IMG/VR virus record: IMGVR_UViG_3300030107_002115 | Location: 1-64,000 of that record | DNA: 64,000 nt | Direction: 5' to 3' (one strand) | Origin: a virus | Part shown: in pieces, positions 56,993 to 64,000 of the stretch | Layout of the letters: each line of letters opens with the position of its first letter | Numbering within the stretch: the stretch's first letter is position 1 | Program-made: the position numbers and the translations under genes | Notes under the pieces: generated by a model | The model's input: the letters and a program-made list of their open reading frames with translations, nothing else | Database searches by the model: none | What the model was told of the DNA's origin: nothing

Positions 56993-58798
56993 ATGGCTAG
57001 ACCACAACCAAGAAGAACGTTATTAGATTTTGCAAACATAGAACGTGCAGATTATTCTCCTACAACAGCTGAAATAATACAAGATACGTTAGGTACTGCT
57101 TTAGAAACAGCATCTAACGCTTATGTAAAATCAGTAGAAATAAAAAATCAATACGCATTAAAAGCAGCACAAGTTCAATTAGAAAGAGAAAGATTTAATG
57201 AATTAAAATTACAAAATGATGAAGCTAATAAATTCGCACAAGATAAAGTTATAAGGGGTTATGTAACTGGTGTTGTTGCTAGTAATGACGGTAAAAAAGC
57301 TTTTTTTGATAGTATAGACACTCTTCCTGAAGAAGAACAAAGTATATTAATAAATAAATACGATAAAGCAATACCAATTAATAATCAATTGACAACATTA
57401 GAAACTGCGTTATCAACTTCTGGGAAAAATTTAAGTAATGCTGATTTAGAATATTTAAGTAATTTAAGAAAATACAATCAAATAAAACCAAGTGCTTTGT
57501 TTAGTGAGAAAAAAAATTCTATTTTAACAGATACATTTAAAGAATATAATAAAAATAAATCTTATTATGATTTAGTAAATGATAAAGAAAAATTTGAAGC
57601 TATTTTTCCAAATGTTGATCACAATAAACTTGCTACAATAGAACCGGGGCAATTTAGTCAATATGTAATTACTGCATTAAGAGATGAGAATAAAGCAAAA
57701 ATAGAAGCTGGACAAATAAATTTAAATAATTATTATAAATATGCAACTACATTAATAAATCAAATTCAAGCAAGAAATGATATTGCAACTGATGATATGT
57801 CAAGTGATGCAATTAGAAAAGAAGCTCTTAAAGATATAAAAAAATATAATGAGGAACTTGATAAATTAAGAAAAACAATATCTGATAAAATAAAACCATT
57901 AGGTAAACCAAGTGATGAAACAGGTGCTGGTGATGAAACAGGTGCTGGTGATGAAACAGGAACTTCTATTAAAACTGGTAATAAAATATTAGACGATTTA
58001 AATATTTCAAAAAGTGAATTTGATTCGTTTTTTAAATACAGAGAAGATAATAATTTAACAAACAAATATAATCAAAATGATGTAGTTAACTTTATAAAAA
58101 ATCTTAGAGAAGAAAATGAAAATAATTTAATAAAAAAAGAAGATGCTTTTCCAGTTCCGTTTGGTAAAGATTCTATTCAATATGATATTACTACCCCTGA
58201 CTCTACTGTTGTTTCATCCCTTAGAGTTAAACAGCCTTCATTAGATAGGGAAGAAGAAAAAAAACAAATAAATAATGCACTTGATGGAGTAAGTCCACTT
58301 GATGATAGTGTTAATAAAGCTGAAGCAGAATTTGTTACTGATCCACTTGCTAATCAAGACATTAATTTATTTCCATCTACAAATGAAAGATTACTTAAAA
58401 GGCAAAATAAAATAAAACAACAATCAAATATAGTAGAAGAACCAACAAAACAAAATATTTTAGACGAGTGGGATGTTAAAGAAGCTCCTCAACAATTTAA
58501 GCAAAACACATCAAGAGTTTATAAGACTAGAGAAATATTATCTCAAATAAACACATTTAAAAACACTATTGAAAATCAAAATTTAAGTCCTGAAAATTCT
58601 ATAAGGATGCAAAAAGTATTAGCTAATAAACAAACTGAATTAAAACAATTACTTGTTCCTTATATATCTAGTGAAAACGGTTCTTTTAAAGATTCTAAAT
58701 TTGACAAACAATTTTATTCATTACTTTCAAGACAAACAAAAATACCCGTAAACGAATTAAAGCAATTAATTTTATCAAACGTTTCTTATAATATATAA
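56993..58798 (+). CDS. Helical virion-module protein, 601 aa
   Basis: Starts MARPQPRRTLLDFANIERAD and continues with long coiled coils (QVQLERERFNELKLQNDEAN). It has a Gly-rich hinge with three copies of G-D-E-T-G at about 307-324, encoded by an 18-bp DNA repeat. The C-terminal region is polar with DEWDVKEAPQQF and a helical end. Positional counterpart of the 403-aa protein 10942-12153 but larger and without obvious sequence match. Probably part of the ejected core. Confidence 0.65.
   Translation: MARPQPRRTLLDFANIERADYSPTTAEIIQDTLGTALETASNAYVKSVEIKNQYALKAAQVQLERERFNELKLQNDEANKFAQDKVIRGYVTGVVASNDGKKAFFDSIDTLPEEEQSILINKYDKAIPINNQLTTLETALSTSGKNLSNADLEYLSNLRKYNQIKPSALFSEKKNSILTDTFKEYNKNKSYYDLVNDKEKFEAIFPNVDHNKLATIEPGQFSQYVITALRDENKAKIEAGQINLNNYYKYATTLINQIQARNDIATDDMSSDAIRKEALKDIKKYNEELDKLRKTISDKIKPLGKPSDETGAGDETGAGDETGTSIKTGNKILDDLNISKSEFDSFFKYREDNNLTNKYNQNDVVNFIKNLREENENNLIKKEDAFPVPFGKDSIQYDITTPDSTVVSSLRVKQPSLDREEEKKQINNALDGVSPLDDSVNKAEAEFVTDPLANQDINLFPSTNERLLKRQNKIKQQSNIVEEPTKQNILDEWDVKEAPQQFKQNTSRVYKTREILSQINTFKNTIENQNLSPENSIRMQKVLANKQTELKQLLVPYISSENGSFKDSKFDKQFYSLLSRQTKIPVNELKQLILSNVSYNI
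57914..57960 (+). repeat. 18-bp tandem repeat, about 2.6 units
   Basis: GATGAAACAGGTGCTGGT at 57914-57931 and 57932-57949, then a partial third from 57950. In frame, encoding the G-D-E-T-G-A linker of the 601-aa protein. Units one and two are identical, which suggests recent slippage. Confidence 0.75.
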
Positions 58799-58799
58799 A

Positions 58800-61700
58800 A
58801 TGTCAGAAAAAGTTGATTATAGTAGATTATTTAATGATCCCAACTTTGAATCTTTAAATAGCATAGATGTTAATAAGGTTGATTATAGTAGATTATTTAA
58901 TGATCCTAATTTTGAATCTTTAAACGAACCAACTCAATTAGATGTTATTCCTTATGATGAAATTACAAGACAAGAAGAAATATTAGAAGAAGAATTAAAA
59001 CGTGATGCTGGTATTGTTGAAAGATTTTCTAGGAATTTTGTTGAGGGAATTTCCCCTATTCCTGTTGACATAACATCTAATATTGCAGAATCAGATAGTT
59101 TTTCTGATAGAGCTGCTGCTATCTCAGGTCAAGTTTTAGGTTTCGGTACTGGATTATTTGCTACTGGTGGATTTTTAGGTGGTTTAAAAATTGTAGGTAC
59201 TGGTGCAAAAGCTACATCAGCATTAGGTAAAGCGTCTAAAGGTTACAATACTGTAAGTAAACTACAAAAACAAGCAAAAGCAACTACTAACGTAAAAAGA
59301 AAAACAGATTTATTAAATAGAGCAAAAAAAATAGAAGATTATACTGATAAACAATTATCGGTAGCTGGAGTTGTAAAAGATAATTCTTTACTTGGTAGAT
59401 CAACTAATTATAGAAAACTTATTTCAAAAACTGGTGCTGGTGAATTTGAATTTACCAAGTTTATAGCTAAAAATAAATTAATAAAAAAAATAGCTCCTAT
59501 GACTGAGGGAGAATCAGCAATACGTACTGCTAACGCATTAGATACAGGTCTTACGAATATGGCAGCTTCAAGTATTATGTTTCAAAAAACAATACCTTTA
59601 CGTGATGAAGATGGAGATTTTATAATAGGACAAAGAATTACTAAACCTTTATTAGATGGTATGTTAATGACAGCGGCTGGATTACCACGTGTTTTTGGTA
59701 TGGCTGGTTTAAATACGTTAAAAGGTTCAAGTTCAAAAGCGTTAGCAACTGAAGCTGGTTTAGTTTTTGCAACTGGAATGGGTGCAACGCAAATGGGTTT
59801 AGGTATTAACCAAGAAAATAAAGTAGGCTTTGCAGATAACTTAATGGATGGTGCAATATTTACAGCAGCTCATTACATTGGAGTTGGTGCTGATAAACTT
59901 AGAATAAAACAAGCAATACGTGAAGGTGTTGAATTTGCAGTAGAAGATAAAACTGTTGTTAATAAAATTGTAAAATCTATGAAAGATAAAGAAATTGACG
60001 AAATTAGAGGTCTTATTAATACAAAAAGACCTCAATATTTACGTAATAGATTTATAAATAAAAAAGATAAAAATCAATTAGTTCAATTAAAAACAGTTAA
60101 GCAACAAAAATCTGGAAATCATACATTATCTTATATAGTATTAGATGATTCAAAAGGATTAGCGGATAATACATTTACAATTACAGCAAAGACAAGACAA
60201 GATGCTTTAAATCAATTTTTTAGTAAATACAATTCTGTACTACCTAATGAAAAACTAATAGAAGCAGATTATTTAAAAAAGAATCCTAATATTTTAGATA
60301 TAGGTAAAAAATTAAAAACAAGTAATCCTTCGCTTTATGCAGAACACGAAAAATTAGTTAAAACTATTAGAAGAAAAGAAGCTCTTTTTAATATATCTAA
60401 AAACGATTCTAGGAAATTAAGAACCGGAACTTTTAAATATTCACGTGGTTCTTTTGATAATATGAACGTAGAGCAATTAACAACATATAATAATATGTTG
60501 AATAAGACTTCTAAATATAAATCATTAGAAAAAGCTACAAAGCAAAATCCTATTGCTCCTAAATTACCAGAAGAAAATTTTTTCACCAAGGGATTAACTG
60601 AAACAAAAGATAGAACAAATGAAAAAGCTTACTCATTTGAAAATGTTTTAATGACTTTTGGTAAACTAGGTCAAGAATTAGCAGCTAAAGTATTAGATCA
60701 CGTAGGTACAAAAGCAGTAGTTAGAGGTCACTTTGGTAAGTTTTTTGAGGACTTAAGAAAAGATTTTAAAATTAAAAATAAAGATTTTGATGCAATAACA
60801 GGCGTACTTGGAGATAATAGAATTAAGTTACTTGTAAATGAAGATAAAATAAAGAATATTGCAGATGCTAAATTAATAGCAAAAAAAGCTAGGCGTTTTT
60901 TTGATGAGTCTTTTATAGAATCTGCAAGAGATGGCGTAGAAATAAAAACAAAGAAAAAAGAATTTGAACCTATATTAAGTATTTTTGATACAAAAGGAAA
61001 TCTTGTTAAAGTTTCTGATAAGTCTTTTGATAATGGTGATGTTTTAAAAATATTAAATAAAAAGAAAAGTTCAGTTATTAATTCTAATGGTAAAAAAATA
61101 AACGTAGATGTAGATAAAAGTATAGAGAAGTCATTTTATATTAAAAATTATGTACCTAATTATTTATCTGAAGATGGTAAAAAGTTTTTTTCAATACCAA
61201 AAAATAAAAATTTAATTATAGCATCTTTAATTAAAAAAAATCCAGATTTAGATGAAGCAGAAATTAATTTTTTAGTAAGAAATATAACAAGATATTCTGA
61301 TCCAAATCAAACTATAGGAATATTAGGTAAACGTAAACTTGATATACCTCCTTACGTATTAGTAGAAAAAAATACAAACAATTTAATAGATTTATCTGAT
61401 ACTGTTAATGTATCTAACTTTAAACCTAATCAAGTTGTTACAGATATAGATGGTAGGCAAAAAGTTATTGGAAATATAATTGAACTATATGAAAAAGATT
61501 TTTCAAAAATTTTAAATACGTACTCTAATCAAATTGCAAACGCAAGAGCTTTAGCTAGAAATTTTGATACTCTTGGAGCTAGAGGTGTTGTTGCTTCTGA
61601 TTATTTAGAAAAAATAGAAGCTAAATACGGAAAAGATAACTCCCTTTATGTACAGAAAGGTTTAGATTTATCTTTAGGTGGTGAAAAAAGTTCAACTATA

Positions 61701-63305
61701 GGTACGTATGGAAATAAAGTTTCAAAAACTATAGCTAACTTATATCTATCTGGACCTAGTGCTGCTCTTAAAAACTTATTAACTGGTCAAACTCAAAACG
61801 TAATGACATTTGGAGTAAGGAAAACAGTTGCTGGACTTGTCAACTCTCTATATAATAATAAATTTTATGATAAATTATCAAAGCAATCCGGTGCTTTAAG
61901 TGATGAATACGTTGATGAATTAGCTTTAGGAATGAAAGGTAGAATTGGTAAAGCTGTTAACTGGCTTTCAGCACCATTTAGAGCTATTGAAAGATTAAAT
62001 AGACGTGCATCAGTTGCTATTGGAGATTCCCAATTAAGAGATTCTTTTGACGTATTATTAAATAAAAAAGGAAACTTTTTTAATAATAAAAAAGATGCAA
62101 CAAGAATGTTAAAAGGAGTGATGAAGTTAGATGATGAAAGTATAGACTATATGTTAAAACAACTAAGGGAAAACTCTTCATATAAATCAGAAGCATTTAA
62201 TCAACTAGTAAATACAAATAAAAGATTTAATTTTATGTATGAAAAAGCTCTTTTCCAAGCTCAGGGACAAACTCAGGGAGTAACCCAACTGCCATTTCTA
62301 CCTCTTTGGATGTCGGAAAATAATAAAAAGTTCCTTACGTTATTTTATAGAACAGCTTATCGTGTAACTGAAAATACGTATAATAGAGCAGTAGTTCCAT
62401 TTATTAGAGATGGTAATCCTTTCCCTGCTATGAAATTTATAACAGCATCTGGTTTATCTGGAGCTGCTGTATATGATTTGTATTATAGAGGTGCAGTAGG
62501 TAAAGATTTAATAGATAAAAAATTTCAAGATACACCAGCAAGATTATTTGATTACGCAGTTAGAGGAGAAACCTTTGGTGTTTTCAGTAACTTACTTGAT
62601 GATTATGGTGGTGGGGCAACATCATTAGCACCTGTACCTGTTCAATTTGGAATAGAATTTAAAAATTATATATTAAATAATGTTGAAATGTTTGGTGACG
62701 CAGAAGCACATAAAAAGCTTGGAGTTGATTACGCTAGAAAAAACGTATCAGTAGCTAATCAAGTATATGAAATATATAGAAATTTAAATAACGATATAAA
62801 TAAAAGATTTGAAAAACAAAAAAACTTACAATATAAGTTTGTAGATACCTATAAACAATTTGGAACAAAAAAAGAAAGAGATAATCTTTTACAGTTATTA
62901 AACTCTGGAAAAACAAGCGAACAATTATTTTGGAATAAATTACTTTCAGAATCTTTAATAACTGGAGATAAAGAAAGGTTTAAAAAAGACTTTATAAAAA
63001 CACGTGGTTATTTAGAACAAGATTTAGTAAAAGATTTAAACTTAAAAGGAAAAGAAGTAACATTAAGGCAATTAAGAAGTGAAACACATAAACGTATAAA
63101 AACTGCGTTAAAAAATAGAATAAGACCTTATCCCGAATCTTGGGATAAGTTTTATGCGGGTAAAAGACCTTCGGATAAATTTAAAAAATTTTTAAACGCT
63201 GAAGATAAAAAAGAATTAGATTTTTTAATGAATAAATATAAAAGTTTAAACGATATTTTAGTTATCGTTATGAACGAAGAAGTAGATACGTTTTCTCCTT
63301 TCTAA
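58800..63305 (+). CDS. Giant polyvalent-type virion protein, 1501 aa
   Basis: The N-terminus contains KVDYSRLFNDPNFESLN twice (residues 4-20 and 26-42). Residues about 90-130 and 270-300 are Gly/Ala hydrophobic helices (SGQVLGFGTGLFATGGFLGG). The middle 600 residues are charged. The C-terminal 500 include TIANLYLSGPSAALKNLLTG, MSENNKKFLTLFYRTAYRVT, FITASGLSGAAVYDLYYRGA and ASVAIGDSQ, again LPD38-like. Similar in architecture to 12153-15947, with recognisable likeness in the C-terminal half. Likely ejected. Confidence 0.7.
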   Translation: MSEKVDYSRLFNDPNFESLNSIDVNKVDYSRLFNDPNFESLNEPTQLDVIPYDEITRQEEILEEELKRDAGIVERFSRNFVEGISPIPVDITSNIAESDSFSDRAAAISGQVLGFGTGLFATGGFLGGLKIVGTGAKATSALGKASKGYNTVSKLQKQAKATTNVKRKTDLLNRAKKIEDYTDKQLSVAGVVKDNSLLGRSTNYRKLISKTGAGEFEFTKFIAKNKLIKKIAPMTEGESAIRTANALDTGLTNMAASSIMFQKTIPLRDEDGDFIIGQRITKPLLDGMLMTAAGLPRVFGMAGLNTLKGSSSKALATEAGLVFATGMGATQMGLGINQENKVGFADNLMDGAIFTAAHYIGVGADKLRIKQAIREGVEFAVEDKTVVNKIVKSMKDKEIDEIRGLINTKRPQYLRNRFINKKDKNQLVQLKTVKQQKSGNHTLSYIVLDDSKGLADNTFTITAKTRQDALNQFFSKYNSVLPNEKLIEADYLKKNPNILDIGKKLKTSNPSLYAEHEKLVKTIRRKEALFNISKNDSRKLRTGTFKYSRGSFDNMNVEQLTTYNNMLNKTSKYKSLEKATKQNPIAPKLPEENFFTKGLTETKDRTNEKAYSFENVLMTFGKLGQELAAKVLDHVGTKAVVRGHFGKFFEDLRKDFKIKNKDFDAITGVLGDNRIKLLVNEDKIKNIADAKLIAKKARRFFDESFIESARDGVEIKTKKKEFEPILSIFDTKGNLVKVSDKSFDNGDVLKILNKKKSSVINSNGKKINVDVDKSIEKSFYIKNYVPNYLSEDGKKFFSIPKNKNLIIASLIKKNPDLDEAEINFLVRNITRYSDPNQTIGILGKRKLDIPPYVLVEKNTNNLIDLSDTVNVSNFKPNQVVTDIDGRQKVIGNIIELYEKDFSKILNTYSNQIANARALARNFDTLGARGVVASDYLEKIEAKYGKDNSLYVQKGLDLSLGGEKSSTIGTYGNKVSKTIANLYLSGPSAALKNLLTGQTQNVMTFGVRKTVAGLVNSLYNNKFYDKLSKQSGALSDEYVDELALGMKGRIGKAVNWLSAPFRAIERLNRRASVAIGDSQLRDSFDVLLNKKGNFFNNKKDATRMLKGVMKLDDESIDYMLKQLRENSSYKSEAFNQLVNTNKRFNFMYEKALFQAQGQTQGVTQLPFLPLWMSENNKKFLTLFYRTAYRVTENTYNRAVVPFIRDGNPFPAMKFITASGLSGAAVYDLYYRGAVGKDLIDKKFQDTPARLFDYAVRGETFGVFSNLLDDYGGGATSLAPVPVQFGIEFKNYILNNVEMFGDAEAHKKLGVDYARKNVSVANQVYEIYRNLNNDINKRFEKQKNLQYKFVDTYKQFGTKKERDNLLQLLNSGKTSEQLFWNKLLSESLITGDKERFKKDFIKTRGYLEQDLVKDLNLKGKEVTLRQLRSETHKRIKTALKNRIRPYPESWDKFYAGKRPSDKFKKFLNAEDKKELDFLMNKYKSLNDILVIVMNEEVDTFSPF
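58809..58925 (+). repeat. 51-bp in-frame duplication at the start of the giant protein
   Basis: 58809-58859 and 58875-58925 are the same sequence apart from a few synonymous changes (AACTTT versus AATTTT; CCC versus CCT), separated by 15 bases. They encode two identical 17-residue units. The silent differences mean the protein sequence is kept by selection and the duplication is not brand new. Confidence 0.85.
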
Positions 63306-63315
63306 TTTTTATTTT

Positions 63316-63369
63316 AGCCCACCCCCCAGCAGGTTTCCCAGCAGCAGCGGCAATCTGGTGAACGGGAAA
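63316..63369. other. GC-rich patch between convergent genes
   Basis: AGCCCACCCCCCAGCAGG and following bases to 63369 are strikingly GC-rich in a genome that is otherwise about two-thirds A/T. CCCAGCAG occurs twice with 12-bp spacing (63325-63332, 63337-63344). TTTCCC (63334-63339) can pair with GGGAAA (63364-63369) before a run of A. It separates the plus virion operon from the minus-strand genes. Candidates: bidirectional terminator, packaging (cos/pac) site or attachment site. It does not fold as a tRNA. Confidence 0.4.
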
Positions 63370-63384
63370 AAAAATAATAAAAAA

Positions 63385-63804
63385 TTACGTAATATTAATA
63401 GTTTTTGATGCGTCTTTTAAATTTATATAACCAACAGTTTTATATATTAATTTTTTCTTTTCATTTAACATAGTACTTTTTGGGAGTTTTCTTTTTTCCC
63501 ATTTAAAATCGTATTTTTCTTTTGTTAAATTGGTTATGTTAAATATAGCTATGCTTTTATTAAAACATACTACGTATATAAAATATTTACCTAATTGCTC
63601 TGCTTTCTTTAAATTTTTAAGTAATTTGTCTTTTTCTATGATACAATTTAAATATTTAAAGTCTCTTATTTTTATTTCATATAAATAATTTTTATCTTCT
63701 GCATCATATCTTGAAAATTTATTAGAAGCTAATTTAGCTTCTCTTTTAAACTTTTTATTTATACAATCTATAATATCTTGTTCTGTTTTACGTTTAACTT
63801 TCAT
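63385..63804 (-). CDS. Putative PD-(D/E)XK-fold nuclease-like protein, 139 aa
   Basis: MKVKRKTEQDIIDCINKKFK and SRYDAEDKNYLYEIKIRDFK give a first helix, an Asp group and the E-I-K of a PD-(D/E)XK core (about residues 33-46). KLLKNLKKAEQLGKYFIYVV supplies the following helix and strand, and a further strand reads IAIFNIT. The assignment is by pattern. It overlaps the HNH gene upstream by 11 bases in another frame. A defence-evasion, packaging or host-DNA-degradation role is possible. Confidence 0.6.
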   Translation of the reverse strand: MKVKRKTEQDIIDCINKKFKREAKLASNKFSRYDAEDKNYLYEIKIRDFKYLNCIIEKDKLLKNLKKAEQLGKYFIYVVCFNKSIAIFNITNLTKEKYDFKWEKRKLPKSTMLNEKKKLIYKTVGYINLKDASKTINIT

Positions 63805-64000
63805 CTTTATTTCCGTGTTGTTCTCTATGACATAAACAGCATAAAACTCTACATTTACTTACCTCTTTCATAATAGTTTTCCAACAATATGTTGCTTGAC
63901 CAATCATATTACCTATTGTATATTTTTTAGTACTACTTAGTATGTGATGAAATTCTAAAGCATTAACAGAAAAATTTTTATGTGTTTTTTTTGAATATCC
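63794..64000 (-). CDS. HNH endonuclease (C-terminal part, runs off window)
   Basis: The frame is open from the window's right edge to its stop at 63794. The visible 68 residues contain ALEFHHILSS, KCRVLCCLCHREQHGNKDES. That is the H-H of the beta strand, then C-x2-C and the C-x-x-(C)H-R-x-x-H end of HNH nucleases. The first CxxC and any N-terminal domain lie outside. It starts the next minus-strand operon. A homing-type or packaging-associated HNH nuclease are both possible. Confidence 0.75.
   Translation of the reverse strand, partial: GYSKKTHKNFSVNALEFHHILSSTKKYTIGNMIGQATYCWKTIMKEVSKCRVLCCLCHREQHGNKDES

Noticed and set aside
63316-63369. tRNA or tRNA-derived att site
   Set aside because: No acceptor/anticodon/T-arm pairing can be drawn and no GTTC-type T-loop is present.

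Overview
This window is tailed-bacteriophage DNA, very AT-rich and densely coded. It has many stop/start overlaps and uses the standard bacterial code. No tRNA, rRNA, CRISPR array, insertion sequence, integrase or CI-type repressor was seen, so nothing here points to lysogeny. A likely lipoprotein and membrane/coiled-coil proteins beside an M15 endolysin suggest a Gram-negative host. The capsid type (SU10/DUF5309-like), the S74-chaperone fibre, the large ejected-type polyproteins and the absence of an obvious tape measure or sheath suggest an uncultured, probably aquatic, podovirus-like phage. That morphology is an inference.

Layout. (1) 1-16.9 kb, plus strand: the 3' end of a tail fibre, a lysis and small-protein cassette ending in an M15 peptidase, and a virion module: a 1040-aa propeller-like protein, a 223-aa protein, three glycine-rich or coiled proteins, a 1264-aa polyvalent-type protein and a putative ADP-ribosyltransferase. 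(2) 16.9-31.6 kb, minus strand: an early/replication operon with DnaB-like helicase, a Hjc/Mrr-like nuclease, an HTH protein, an SSB-like protein, a Rad52-like annealing protein and a Cas4-like exonuclease. It also holds a conspicuous cluster of two zinc-finger amidoligases flanking a class-II glutamine amidotransferase. Three exact-period 20-bp palindromic repeats lie at 30,975-31,034. (3) 31.6 kb, a divergent promoter region. (4) 31.8-49.1 kb, plus strand: zinc and metalloprotease proteins, metallophosphoesterase, small terminase, a gamma-glutamylcyclotransferase-like protein, large terminase, portal, scaffold, capsid, connectors and a complete S74 tail fibre. (5) 49.1-63.3 kb, plus strand: a second, diverged copy of the lysis and virion module of region 1. 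(6) 63.4-64 kb, minus strand: the start of another early operon, with a PD-(D/E)XK-like protein and an HNH protein.

The most interesting system is the amidoligase/GATase-II/GGCT set. Glutaminase-derived ammonia, ATP-dependent amide-bond formation and gamma-glutamyl-amine chemistry are all encoded in one phage. The two ligases and the amidotransferase carry similar CxxC zinc modules, as if they act on one shared target. The target is unknown.

The second major observation is structural. The fibre-lysis-ejection module occurs twice about 47 kb apart at clear but incomplete identity. Sequence from 1 to about 50.3 kb contains no GATC that I could find, while 50.3-63 kb contains at least 23. The right-hand copy therefore has a different restriction-avoidance history. 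The window is either a natural recombinant or duplication, or an assembly that switched between two related phages near 49.1-50.4 kb.
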